From positions 82,004 through 146,003 of the forward strand of contig JBMNQH010000004.1 of the NCBI GenBank assembly GCA_050944035.1: a stretch of DNA of 64,000 bases, written 5' to 3'. Shown here piece after piece: positions 52,772 through 61,971 of this stretch (the first letter of the stretch is position 1; the number at the start of each line of letters is the position of its first letter). The position numbers and the translations under genes are program-made. Origin of the DNA: JBMNQH01 sp050944035. Lineage in GTDB: Bacteria > Bacillota > Clostridia > Oscillospirales > Oscillospiraceae. The notes below the pieces were generated by a model, which had not been told where the DNA came from, did no database searches, and worked only from the letters and a program-made list of their open reading frames with translations.

Positions 52772-53305
52772 CTATTGTGAAAGCAGGAACTTCATAATAA
52801 GGCGGATTATCATATCCTTATCTTCTGATCTGGATTCCGCAATTAAGATGGTCAAAGCGACCAGAGTGTGATCCGCAATTCTCTTATTTCCATCGAAGAA
52901 AAGCGCCTCGTTTTTATCGAGGAAATATAAAAACAGCGCAGCAGCGATTCTTTTATTTCCATCTGAAAAGGAATGGTTCTTTGTCACGAAATAAAGCAGA
53001 TTCGCAGCTTTCTCCTCTAAAGAAGGGTAGAGATCCTCTCCACCAAAGGTTTGGTAAATGGCACCAATGCTGCCCTTAAATGAGTCGTCTTTTTCATTTC
53101 CAAATAAAGTGCCCTCTTTGCTGAATCGCATTTGTGCAATGAGTGCTTTACATTCCGAATAAGCCAGTTGATGTGTTGCACGGTTTCCTTTGGGTTTGTC
53201 CAGTGTCTGATGGTCATAGGCATCCAACAATGAGAGCGCGATATCATACTGTTCAATGACATACAGAATCTCATCGGCTTCTGTATGTGAGTTCATCTGG
53301 TACAT
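52772..53305 (-). CDS. Fic/DOC family protein lacking the RhuM half
   Basis: The 177-residue protein has the Fic motif HSFSDGNKRIAAALFLYFL (HxFx(D/E)GNxR, complete) near residue 110 and a second partial DGNKRIADHTL about 25 residues later. N-terminal residues 1-60 match the linker of RhuM-Fic proteins, in which a RhuM domain normally precedes the Fic part. Here the RhuM half is absent and no open frame for it lies upstream. Fic enzymes attach AMP to target proteins. No antitoxin-like gene adjoins. TTAAGGAGAATCTT precedes the ATG. Confidence 0.82.
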   Translation of the reverse strand: MYQMNSHTEADEILYVIEQYDIALSLLDAYDHQTLDKPKGNRATHQLAYSECKALIAQMRFSKEGTLFGNEKDDSFKGSIGAIYQTFGGEDLYPSLEEKAANLLYFVTKNHSFSDGNKRIAAALFLYFLDKNEALFFDGNKRIADHTLVALTILIAESRSEDKDMIIRLIMKFLLSQ

Positions 53306-53477
53306 AAGATTCTCCTTAAATTAGGAAGATATTGGTCAGGTTTTGTACTGTATTATAGCAGAAGTGATTTAGTAAACCATGCTTTCTTTGCGAATTGTTT
53401 TGCTCTGAAGGAATGGTTTAACAGACAGATTTGTAAAAAACAACAGCGTAATATAAAGATTGGCTAGCATAAAAAGT

Positions 53478-53511
53478 ATTGGGAAGCAATTCTTCTGAAT
53501 TGCTTCCCAAT
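53478..53511. terminator. Terminator after the S-layer homology gene
   Basis: ATTGGGAAGCAATT pairs with AATTGCTTCCCAAT. It follows the minus-strand SLH gene; the Fic gene starts about 170 bases away on the same strand. Confidence 0.8.
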
Positions 53512-53544
53512 TAGAGTTGGATGATAGTTCCTAAAAATAACTGA

Positions 53545-55722
53545 TTATTCGGCGTCGTTCTGACAGAAGCGCATCAAGATGGTTGCAATCTGTGCACGGG
53601 TTGCGAGACCGCGCGGATCCAACAGAACCTGATCGCCTTCTCTGGTTCCTGTGATCAGACCTTCACCAGTTGCCCAAGCTATGGATTCGCGTGCATATTC
53701 AGAAACGCTGTTACTGTCCGGGAAGGTGGAGAGATCTCCGAAAACTCCTGCTGTCTCACCAAGATATTCTGTGACGTAACGGTACAGAATCGAGGCAATC
53801 TGTTCTCTGGTGATATCCCATGTGGGATGGAAGTTGCCATCTTCCTGATAGCCCTTTACAATGTTGTTGTTGGCAGCCCAGATAACGGCATCGGTATACC
53901 AGGTGTCAGCCGGGATGTCTGGGAAGGGATTTTCCATGGCAGAGACATCCGGAGAACCGGCCATACGATAAAGGACTGTGACAAGCATGGCGCGCGTCAT
54001 GGCAAGGTTGGGTTCAAACTTGGTCATGGACATACCTTGCATCAGGTCGTTTGTATAGGCGTAGACAGTGGCGTCATAGTACCAGGACAGGGGATTGGTA
54101 TCAGAGAAGGGTGTTTCCTGATAGAGGACGTTATCAAAGACGGGGGCGTAATCCCATTCAGGGTGGGTTTCGTCTGTCCAGAGGGTCTTGAATTCCGCTT
54201 GGGTTAATTCAGTACAGAAATCACTGACGGGTGCAATCCATTTTAAGGAATAGAGTTCTTCGAGTGTGATTTGATCCTCTGAGTTGGTAGCAAAAGTAAT
54301 TGTGTCAGCAACGGCATCGCTGTTACCAGAAGCTGTAACTGCACCTAAATTATAACAATTCGTTACACTATTTCCACATATGGCAGCAATGCCTGCAGCG
54401 CCGATGGCACTGTCATTTTTGCCGTTTGCTATGACGTTTCCATAATTATAGAGATTGGATATCGAGGTGTTTTTAGAGGCTTCTGCTGTAATACCACCAG
54501 CCAATGCATATGCTTCATCAGCAGTACAGGTTGCAGATACGGAACCCTTATTGTATGCATAATCGACGGATCCGCGCCCGACACAGCCACCAACAAAAGC
54601 GTTGCCGCTAGTCGCTGAGATATTTCCAAGATTATAAGCGTATTTTGTAGATCCATCCAAATATCCGACAATGCCGCCGACAACAGCTATGCAATCGTCC
54701 TTTCCAGTATTAACGACAATTTCGCCGAGGTTATAAGAGTAACTGGGAGTAGATGATGTATAGCCGATTATACCTCCGATGTACATAGTGCCAAGCTGCT
54801 CAGATACCGTCTGGCTCATCAGAGAAACACGAATAGAGCCATAATTAACACATTGCTTTGTTGCACCGCTATAACCGGAGATACCACCGACAGCGGCAGC
54901 ACCAGTACCGACTTTTACCGAAATGTTGCAATGGTTCTCAGAATGAGAATAAGTCGCGCTTTGATTGAATCCGCGCCCACCGAGTCCACCAGCCATAATG
55001 TTGCCGCTAGCAGCAGTAACAAAGATATCGCCGGAAACAGAACAATCTGAAAAACCGTCTGCTTCTGAACCGTTATATGCAACCAGACCGCCTAAAATAA
55101 TGTTAGCGTTATTTTGCGAATCGCAAAAAAGATAGACTTTGTCTAATGCAAGATGGGAGATATGCGCTTTAGAGCTGGTTTTTCCAAAGAGTGCATAAGA
55201 ATATTCGGAATATTCAGAGGTGCTTGAATCGGAATCATTTATTATCTTGCTAAGATAGAGACCGGTAATGGTGTGATTGTTTCCTTCAAAGATGCCATTA
55301 TACCAAACATTCCCAGTGCCAATCGGTGTGAAAGTTACCAGTTCGTCTTCTTTGCCATCTCGAATGGAAGCCGCCGGATCCTCATTGATGACGATATCAT
55401 CCACCAGTTTGGCACAAATACTTTCATTACCGGCATTAACCAAATCACGAAACGTTTCCAGCTGTTCCAGTGTTGCAATCTGGTAGGGATCTTCCGGCGA
55501 GCCGTCACCGCCTTCAAATTGCACTTCTTCCGCTGTATCGCTGTCGCCTTCTGCCAGAGCAGCAGAGGAAGAAGCAACTGCACAAACAGCTTTCTCGTGT
55601 TCCACAGGTACGATCTCTGTTGTTTCTACATCCAGGACTGGTTCCGCCGGTTCCACACCGAAAACCGAAGCAAAAGAACACAGTAGACAAAGAACCAGCA
55701 GGAAACAAGTTAACTTTTTCAT
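53545..55722 (-). CDS. Exported GLUG-repeat protein with three SLH domains
   Basis: The 725-residue surface protein starts with a signal peptide (TCFLLVLCLLCSFASVFG). It has a region with GLUG-like repeats (about residues 200-500, VGGIVGYLDGSTKYAYNLG and similar units) and three C-terminal S-layer homology domains (FSDTNPLSWYY, FPDIPADTWYTDA, FPDSNSVSEYARESIAWA). SLH domains bind pyruvylated wall polymers. It could be an adhesin; no partner or sortase gene is nearby. The start at 55722 follows AAAAGGAGAAAAG; the 84-base upstream extension is dropped. Confidence 0.9.
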   Translation of the reverse strand: MKKLTCFLLVLCLLCSFASVFGVEPAEPVLDVETTEIVPVEHEKAVCAVASSSAALAEGDSDTAEEVQFEGGDGSPEDPYQIATLEQLETFRDLVNAGNESICAKLVDDIVINEDPAASIRDGKEDELVTFTPIGTGNVWYNGIFEGNNHTITGLYLSKIINDSDSSTSEYSEYSYALFGKTSSKAHISHLALDKVYLFCDSQNNANIILGGLVAYNGSEADGFSDCSVSGDIFVTAASGNIMAGGLGGRGFNQSATYSHSENHCNISVKVGTGAAAVGGISGYSGATKQCVNYGSIRVSLMSQTVSEQLGTMYIGGIIGYTSSTPSYSYNLGEIVVNTGKDDCIAVVGGIVGYLDGSTKYAYNLGNISATSGNAFVGGCVGRGSVDYAYNKGSVSATCTADEAYALAGGITAEASKNTSISNLYNYGNVIANGKNDSAIGAAGIAAICGNSVTNCYNLGAVTASGNSDAVADTITFATNSEDQITLEELYSLKWIAPVSDFCTELTQAEFKTLWTDETHPEWDYAPVFDNVLYQETPFSDTNPLSWYYDATVYAYTNDLMQGMSMTKFEPNLAMTRAMLVTVLYRMAGSPDVSAMENPFPDIPADTWYTDAVIWAANNNIVKGYQEDGNFHPTWDITREQIASILYRYVTEYLGETAGVFGDLSTFPDSNSVSEYARESIAWATGEGLITGTREGDQVLLDPRGLATRAQIATILMRFCQNDAE

Positions 55723-55833
55723 CTCTTTTCTCCTTTTGTCTTTATTTTTGATGGGAATGATTTCTAATCCCATGACTACTATAGCATATTGACCAAAAAT
55801 AAACAACTATTTAATTTGATAATGGGAAAATAT

Positions 55834-55882
55834 AACCAAAGAAGTCGTTGCTCCATGTTGGAAAGCAACGACTTCTTTGGTT
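55834..55882. terminator. Perfect inverted repeat between SLH gene and ligase gene
   Basis: A 19-bp perfect stem with an 11-base loop. T runs are weak on both flanks, so it may be a terminator or a stability hairpin for the ligase transcript. Confidence 0.65.
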
Positions 55883-55917
55883 ATATGGGTTCCGTGTACT
55901 TTAAAAATATATTGCGC

Positions 55918-57663
55918 TTATTTTTTCTCGTTTTTACGCATTTCCAACAATTCCCGTGTAAGACCAATGCGATTTGTTTTGAAGTGGAAAAATGGACGTT
56001 CCGGAACAGCCAGAATATCTATTGGAACCATGTACGGCTCAAGACATGCGTTAACGCTTTCCCGGATATCCTCAATTGTATATCCCTCTTCCAATACAAC
56101 ATACAGATATGGAAGGAAATATCCCTCGTGTTCATCGTCTGGGATAATGACAAAAAACTCGTCATCAATTCCCTCAATTTCCGCGTCGGCCACCAGATTT
56201 TCCATCGGTTGAATCCCCAAATCTCCGCCTCCAAAGCGGGGGGATTCTCCACGCGTAACTGTGTAGATTACGCCATCCTCTGTTATGTAGCCGGTATCTC
56301 CCATGTGCAGCCAGACTTTTCCATCGTCGTGAACCATAAGGGATTTTGCCGTTGCCTCTTCGGTATCATAACCGAGCATGTTGCCGGGGCCGCATTTACA
56401 GATTTCTCCAATTTCATTGTAACCACATTCTTCTGTTGTTCCATATTTGAAAATGGAAATATCAGTCAGTGGCATGGGAATCCCAACATTACCGTCTCGG
56501 ATGGGGAAGGGAGCCATTGGAAGTGTTACGTTTGAACCTGCTTCCGATGAACCATAACCGGTTGTAAATGTAATCATACAATTATGATCGTGCAGGAATT
56601 TCTGCGCGCGTTTCATCTGACCATTGTTATACGCCTCACATCCAGCGCCGGCAGACTGTAAATAGGATAAATCGTGGTCTTCTGGAATACGGCCATTTCT
56701 CATCACAATTTCAATAAACATCGGAATGAGTGGCCAGCAGTTTGGACGGTAGCGCATCAGTTCTAGATCCACATCATGTGGATCAACAAATGGATCTAAG
56801 ATCAGCAATTTGTTAGACGCCAATGGCAATAAGATCATGGCTACGACCACGGCTACCAGTGTTGGCGGCAAACATGTTATCAACCATGTTGGGCGGCAGC
56901 CGTCTGCTGATCCATAGAAATTCATTTGATGAATTACACCGATCATGGTGTTTGCTGAGTGAATGACCTGTTTGGAAGGTCCAGTCGATCCACTTGTATA
57001 AGCGCGGAATAACGGTCTGTGAATGTCAACAGGTGCGGAAACCTGACCGTTAAAGGTTTCACCAAGTGCAAGAAATTCGTCCCATGACATCGTGGAAGAA
57101 CCATGGGCGGGGGTATCCGTATAGTTCTCGTTAAAGGAACGGATGATATAGTCTGGGATGGTCTCGCGATCCGCGCTGCGAAGCGGATCCAGAAGGATTG
57201 CTGTTTTAACATGACTGTCTGCTAGATAATGTTCCAGATCACTTTCTGACAGATAGTCATGTGAGAGGATTACACTTGCGCCAGCTTTTGCTGTGGCTTC
57301 GATATTCTCTTCTAGTGTATTATCACGGCACAGCAGGGAAGCACCGATTTTTTCCGTTGCCAGAAGCAAATATATAAATTCAGGTACTGCGCGAAGAAAC
57401 ATCGGGATTTGATCCCCTTCCCCAAACCCGACTGCTCTAAGAGCACGTGCCACCTTTTCCGTTTCTTCAAAAACGGTTTTCCATGGAATATCATTTCCAT
57501 AATAATGCATGGCAATACTGGTTTCATCTGCACAATTTGTTCTCAGATACTCTGTGAGTGTACATTCTGGGATTACAATGTGCTCGACGAATCCCGGGGG
57601 ATAATATTTTAACCAAGGTCTATCTACGCTTGCTTTTCCTGTAAGACTTCCAGTTTCACGCAT
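55918..57663 (-). CDS. AMP-forming acyl-CoA synthetase-like (ANL superfamily) enzyme
   Basis: The 581-residue adenylate-forming enzyme has the P-loop YTSGSTGPSKQVIHS, TTGYGSSEAGSN, and the hinge region GDTGYITEDGV, then PRFGGGDLGIQP. A C-terminal lysine candidate is in FHFKTNRIGL. The expected chemistry is ATP-dependent activation of a carboxylate, probably to a CoA thioester; the acid is unknown. Its leader holds a 20-bp perfect inverted repeat at 57693. The gene upstream on the same strand is a putative HTH regulator. The start at 57663 is close to GGAGAAAAAGCC. Confidence 0.85.
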   Translation of the reverse strand: MRETGSLTGKASVDRPWLKYYPPGFVEHIVIPECTLTEYLRTNCADETSIAMHYYGNDIPWKTVFEETEKVARALRAVGFGEGDQIPMFLRAVPEFIYLLLATEKIGASLLCRDNTLEENIEATAKAGASVILSHDYLSESDLEHYLADSHVKTAILLDPLRSADRETIPDYIIRSFNENYTDTPAHGSSTMSWDEFLALGETFNGQVSAPVDIHRPLFRAYTSGSTGPSKQVIHSANTMIGVIHQMNFYGSADGCRPTWLITCLPPTLVAVVVAMILLPLASNKLLILDPFVDPHDVDLELMRYRPNCWPLIPMFIEIVMRNGRIPEDHDLSYLQSAGAGCEAYNNGQMKRAQKFLHDHNCMITFTTGYGSSEAGSNVTLPMAPFPIRDGNVGIPMPLTDISIFKYGTTEECGYNEIGEICKCGPGNMLGYDTEEATAKSLMVHDDGKVWLHMGDTGYITEDGVIYTVTRGESPRFGGGDLGIQPMENLVADAEIEGIDDEFFVIIPDDEHEGYFLPYLYVVLEEGYTIEDIRESVNACLEPYMVPIDILAVPERPFFHFKTNRIGLTRELLEMRKNEKK

Positions 57664-57692
57664 GGCTTTTTCTCCAATTCTAGCGAAATTTA

Positions 57693-57734
57693 CTCGTTTT
57701 CTGCTGGATAACAGGTTATCCAGCAGAAAACGAG
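57693..57734. repeat. 20-bp perfect inverted repeat in the ligase leader
   Basis: Two 20-base arms (CTCGTTTTCTGCTGGATAAC and its exact complement) separated by two bases lie 30 bases before the ligase start codon. It is either a large operator, perhaps for the regulator encoded upstream, or an mRNA hairpin that would shorten ribosome access. No T run follows on the minus strand before the ribosome binding site. Confidence 0.8.
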
Positions 57735-57840
57735 CTCATCTTACCACAGAAAACACATGATGTCACAGGAGGAATTTGGAGTCATTATTTGTCATTTTAG
57801 GAAAAATGTGATTCATATTTCCTTTTTATGATTCCGACTC

Positions 57841-57891
57841 AAATCATACAGGACAGCACATGACAATGTCAGGCGCTGTCCTGTATGATTT
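57841..57891 (-). terminator. Terminator after the HTH regulator
   Basis: A perfect 17-bp stem (AAATCATACAGGACAGC and its complement) overlaps the stop of the regulator gene. It separates regulator and ligase transcripts. Confidence 0.8.
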
Positions 57892-59386
57892 ATTGATCTT
57901 CCAATTTTGAAAGAATCTGTACTGCTTGAAGAATGTGGTCAAAATATGTATGGATCTGTTCAGGATTGGATTCAATGATGTTTTCGTCACCAGTCCACAT
58001 TTCATCATAAAAACGATCAAACATATCGTGCATGTCTACATGATTCAATACAAGAATGGTATTGTGATTGTTCTCTTCCTCGTTGCTCAGACGAAGGTAA
58101 GAGATTCCTTCTGATAGAAATATGCACTGCTTTTTGATGTTCTGAGAATCCGCCATCCATCGGTCGTTTACCAGGCCGACCTTCAGATTCTCACATTCTC
58201 TGCATAGTTCCTGAAAATATTTGATATAACGGAATCTCTGCGGTAGGGTTAAGTAGACTTTTTGGTTGTAAAAATCCAGTAGTCCGGTATATGCAAGTTC
58301 AGACAATGCAGTTTCATAAAACATGATTTTAATGGGATACTGTTTGATGACGTTTATCGTCAGATTGTGAACTTTGCGTAGCTCTTCTATGCTGACAAAG
58401 GTATTGTTATGGCTTGCCGAAAGCTGCGCTACAATCTCTTCAAACAAATCATCTGGAATGAAGTGTTCTGTCATATGTCCCAGAATATATCTGTGATTTG
58501 GTGCAAGCAGGGTGTTTGCATACTCCTGTTCTAGGAGCATATGATGGAGAGTCGTTTTTCTGAGAAGCAGCGTTTCTCTGTTGCACAATGATTTCACATA
58601 ATGATACAGGATAAGACAGTTTTCTTTTTCTTCGGATACAGAGACGGAAATACAGTGATCTTGCCCAGCGAGCATCCCTGCAATTGAAAAATCCTCTTTT
58701 ACGACAAATAGGATTTTTCCAAATGCTTGGTTGCTTCCAAATATATTGAAATCGGTGCAATTCATATTGGTCAATATATCAATTAGAAGCACGGTATCAT
58801 TGAGATAATCCCAGTTTTCCCAATTTGTATTGATTAAGAGATTGAAGTGTACCTCCGGATAAGATTGCTGCGTTTCTGTCTGACCATCTCTGATGCTTGT
58901 GAGTTGAAGTCTATATTCTCGCGATATGGAGGTGAGATCCATTGCCGCCATGACATCCAGAGAATGTACTCTCCGCAATACCGGATGGTGCATTTTTGCA
59001 ATAAATTTTGCCATTGAAAGCTCAGCATAGTAGCTGGTTTTTTGTTGCAGAACCGTACTTCCGGTACTTTTTTGTAATTCTCTTACATAATTGTACTCCG
59101 CTTCCAAATTATCATAAATTGCACTTTCCAGGTCTGTAAATCGTGTGATTTGGTATTCCAGGAGAAGCTGCTTTTTTGCATCCTCATCTGCGGCTGTAAT
59201 AATGCAATGACTGATTCCTCTTAAAATCTTCAGACCGGTTTTTTCAGAGGGAATCATGCGCCCATTGATCCATTTGCTGATGTATGAAACATCATACTGC
59301 AACGCCTGAGCCAGTGTATAATTTTTCAAATCTGTTATGGACATTAAATGTTCCAGTAATATGCTAAATCTGTTTTTCTGTACCAT
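57890..59386 (-). CDS. Large protein with N-terminal XRE-like helix-turn-helix
   Basis: The 498-residue protein has an N-terminal HTH (TLAQALQYDVSYISKWINGR, residues about 22-45) resembling Cro/CI-type regulators. The remaining 440 residues show no family I recognise; helical and beta segments alternate, with no signal peptide or membrane helix. It is AT-rich and sits upstream of the acyl-CoA ligase gene. The start at 59386 follows AGAGGAAAATCT; the in-frame extension to 59509 is dropped. I infer a sensor-regulator of the ligase gene. Confidence 0.65.
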   Translation of the reverse strand: MVQKNRFSILLEHLMSITDLKNYTLAQALQYDVSYISKWINGRMIPSEKTGLKILRGISHCIITAADEDAKKQLLLEYQITRFTDLESAIYDNLEAEYNYVRELQKSTGSTVLQQKTSYYAELSMAKFIAKMHHPVLRRVHSLDVMAAMDLTSISREYRLQLTSIRDGQTETQQSYPEVHFNLLINTNWENWDYLNDTVLLIDILTNMNCTDFNIFGSNQAFGKILFVVKEDFSIAGMLAGQDHCISVSVSEEKENCLILYHYVKSLCNRETLLLRKTTLHHMLLEQEYANTLLAPNHRYILGHMTEHFIPDDLFEEIVAQLSASHNNTFVSIEELRKVHNLTINVIKQYPIKIMFYETALSELAYTGLLDFYNQKVYLTLPQRFRYIKYFQELCRECENLKVGLVNDRWMADSQNIKKQCIFLSEGISYLRLSNEEENNHNTILVLNHVDMHDMFDRFYDEMWTGDENIIESNPEQIHTYFDHILQAVQILSKLEDQ

Positions 59387-59526
59387 AGATTTTCCTCTAA
59401 AAGAATTTGTTATAAAAACGAAACGGTCAGTGTTGTTCAGCGTGAGACAAAAATATACCATCTCGTCCCTTAAAAACCACATAAACTGTGTTGACCATAG
59501 GTATGACACTTTCCGTCACCACTTCG

Positions 59527-60393
59527 TCACATCGAAATATTGAAATAATCCATCGAACATTTCACGAGATTCTCAATCAGCGTCTTATTCTGCGAATACT
59601 CATCAAATCCGCTGATACGCAGAGAGAATTCCTTAAATCTTGCTCTATACGACAAATCAAGCCCTGCATCTTCGCATTGTTTCAGTATATCAGGATTTTC
59701 ATTGCCTTTACAGACAATGTACAGATAATTCTTCTTCGGTCGGAACATCAGAAAGTTTTTAGAAACTCCGTCTTTCGTCAAGCCAATATAGAATTTGTTA
59801 TACTTCAGCTCATATCCGACAGTGAAATCTTTCAGGTCGTCAAATATCATATCCACATTCTTCAACATTTTCACTGTGCTGCGGTTTTCCCAATATTTTC
59901 GGTCAGTAACTTCGTACTGTTCTTCTTCATCGTTTGCCAGAGATACTCTGTCCAGAACTTTGGTGAAGGCAAGCGAGACATTATCTCCTTGCTTGTACGC
60001 AGAAAGTTGTAGGGCGATCAGCGGAATTGACCCGTTGAACAAAGAAATCACATTCATAAAACGCCCTGTGACTTCCTCTGCGACTATAACAGCACAGTGA
60101 TCATACTGGGGATAACGCTTTTTCTCACTATCCCAGTATTCGATGGTTCGGATAATATGGCTTGGGTCTGTCGCACCGAGTTGTACTTCAACTTCATACC
60201 GTGTTCCATCATCGTCAGTCAAAAGTAGGTCAAGTCTTCCACCGGATGGTTGTACTTTTTCACGTTTGACAGGTGATAAATCCCCCAGACCCAATACAGA
60301 AGGGGCTTCAAAGATAAAATTCTGAATCATATCCTCTGTGACAAGAGGATTGTTTTTCAGCGAAATCTGCTCCATTCTTATGATGTTAGCCAT
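59527..60393 (-). CDS. PD-(D/E)XK-fold predicted nuclease
   Basis: The 288-residue protein has GGRLDLLLTDDDG and YEVEVQLGATDPSHI (about residues 51-80), the D ... ExE-x-Q arrangement of a PD-(D/E)XK core in which the last residue is Gln instead of Lys, followed by RTIEYWD. A separate C-terminal domain (residues about 195-288, FLMFRPKKNYLYIVCKG) is not assigned. It has no adjacent methylase, so it is an orphan endonuclease-like protein rather than a simple restriction system. The start has weak GGGGAAC upstream. Confidence 0.7.
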   Translation of the reverse strand: MANIIRMEQISLKNNPLVTEDMIQNFIFEAPSVLGLGDLSPVKREKVQPSGGRLDLLLTDDDGTRYEVEVQLGATDPSHIIRTIEYWDSEKKRYPQYDHCAVIVAEEVTGRFMNVISLFNGSIPLIALQLSAYKQGDNVSLAFTKVLDRVSLANDEEEQYEVTDRKYWENRSTVKMLKNVDMIFDDLKDFTVGYELKYNKFYIGLTKDGVSKNFLMFRPKKNYLYIVCKGNENPDILKQCEDAGLDLSYRARFKEFSLRISGFDEYSQNKTLIENLVKCSMDYFNISM

Positions 60394-60519
60394 AACTATG
60401 TTCCCCGTTTATTTCTGTTAGTTTTTATATCATTCCAAAGTGCTTCAGCACATACTCCTTGATTTTCGAATGGCTAGCCTTTTCTCGACATCCGAAAACT
60501 TCTGTACCTAAAAACTGTT

Positions 60520-60978
60520 TCATCGCATGCATCCGTTCACGAATTTCATCGGCACATCCATTCGCTTTGCAACCTGCTCCGGTGTCATTCCGCTATCAAG
60601 GAATCTTCTGCAGACAACTTTCATATTTTCACCGACCTCTATGATGTGCTTATCAGGATCGTAGAACCTGACAACCCGCTGTCCCCATGAATGCTCCTTT
60701 ATTGGATGAACATAGCTGAGATGCATTGAAGTTAATTTCTCCGCAAATGAATCAAAGTCATCTTCTTCGAAATATACTTCGAAGTCATTTCCACCGAAAG
60801 ATATCTCTTTTTTGTCAATAAACTCTCTATACGATTCTTCTGTCTGCAGGCATAGTCCTCCTGTTAAAGTTTTGTTTGCCCCGAAATCCATCGTTACATG
60901 TAGTCCCAAAACGTTTTTATAAAACGCTACTGATTTATCCATATCGGTTACTACCAACATTGGGTTTTGTAATTTCAT
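60520..60978 (-). CDS. VOC-family (glyoxalase-fold) protein with HTH-like tail
   Basis: The 152-residue protein covers a single VOC domain (residues about 1-120; SVAFYKNVLGLHVTMDFG, VVRFYDPDKHIIEVGE) of the glyoxalase/dioxygenase fold. A C-terminal tail (residues 120-152, RRFLDSGMTPEQVAKRMDVP) looks like a helix-turn-helix-type segment. Function unknown. CGGAGGAATACGG precedes the ATG at 60978. A second open frame of 35 codons starts just past the stop (about 60425-60534), of uncertain meaning. Confidence 0.8.
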   Translation of the reverse strand: MKLQNPMLVVTDMDKSVAFYKNVLGLHVTMDFGANKTLTGGLCLQTEESYREFIDKKEISFGGNDFEVYFEEDDFDSFAEKLTSMHLSYVHPIKEHSWGQRVVRFYDPDKHIIEVGENMKVVCRRFLDSGMTPEQVAKRMDVPMKFVNGCMR

Positions 60979-61287
60979 CCGTATTCCTCCGTAAATAGAA
61001 AATTGCAATTTGAGGCAATCAACTGAACACTTGAAAGTGCCTTATTTCAAGCTTTTTCGGTTTTTAATTTTGTATCTTTGAGAGTAAACATACCGTCTCG
61101 ATGGGGCTTGATACGTTCATATTGATGTCATACCCCTGTTCGTTCACGGGAAAATTCCCAAATGGTTAATGGAAAATTATCGTTATATTGCTACCGTAAA
61201 TCACAAGGAAAATGTCGAAACTTATCCCCGCGGCCCCATCGTCTCAATCCTATAGAGGAAATTGGGTGTATGAAATTGGTTCTGAAC
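60979..61287. other. Repeat-bearing non-coding gap
   Basis: No gene is supported. It contains CGATGGGGC (about 61098) and its complement GCCCCATCG (about 61231), each next to a CGTCTC element that also recurs downstream near 62140 and 62330. Confidence 0.45.
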
Positions 61288-61971
61288 CTATTTTACAATT
61301 TCGACCTGTTCATACTCTGTTCCTGGATTCTTTTGAACAGCCGTGAAAAATACGGTCTTATGAACAATTTCATCCGAATTTACCGAACGGTATATTTTTT
61401 GATAACTGAATCTTGGTACCTGGTTGAATTGTGTGACAGCAAGGTAATCTGAAACTGTAAAGATCCCAAACAACAGAACGACACACCCGACAACAGTCAA
61501 TATGCGCCAGCTCCTTTTGATCAATACAATTTCAATTATAAGATAAATTCCGATTGTCAGAATGATACTTCCTAGAATTGAATAGATGCTTCCCCAGCTA
61601 CTGTCATTGGGAAATATAGCCAAAGCCGAAACAATGATAAATATGCCGAATACCGACATCAGATAACCAATCACTTTTTGTTTTCCGGCCTTCACCTCAT
61701 TTCGACTGTACTCTGCCATGGCAATGGCAGTATTTCTTGTCTCTTGATTCATGTTCTCGCTTTTCCTTTCTCCATCGATGATTTCAGGTATGCTTACATC
61801 ATAAAGATCAGCTATCTCGACCAGCATACTGATATCTGGCATATTGCTTCCAGTCTCCCATCGAGATATTGTTCTGTTGGAAACATTGAGTTGCTCAGCT
61901 AAATTCGCCTGCGTCAGGTTCTTTTCCTTTCGAAGCTCTTTCAGGAAAGAACCTATTTTGACCTGATCCAT
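61288..61971 (-). CDS. XRE-family regulator with C-terminal membrane domain
   Basis: The 227-residue protein has an N-terminal HTH (IGSFLKELRKEKNLTQANLA, then NVSNRTISRWETG, residues 6-60) and three to four membrane helices in about residues 100-185 (VIGYLMSVFGIFIIVSALAIF and similar). Such membrane-tethered XRE regulators are common in Firmicutes and respond to envelope signals. No obvious target gene is adjacent. GGAGGTCGCCCAT precedes the start. Confidence 0.88.
   Translation of the reverse strand: MDQVKIGSFLKELRKEKNLTQANLAEQLNVSNRTISRWETGSNMPDISMLVEIADLYDVSIPEIIDGERKSENMNQETRNTAIAMAEYSRNEVKAGKQKVIGYLMSVFGIFIIVSALAIFPNDSSWGSIYSILGSIILTIGIYLIIEIVLIKRSWRILTVVGCVVLLFGIFTVSDYLAVTQFNQVPRFSYQKIYRSVNSDEIVHKTVFFTAVQKNPGTEYEQVEIVK

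Noticed and set aside
60425..60534. 35-codon frame after the VOC gene
   Set aside because: It reads plausibly, but it has no ribosome binding site and the VOC protein already ends naturally. A frameshifted VOC C-terminus cannot be excluded.
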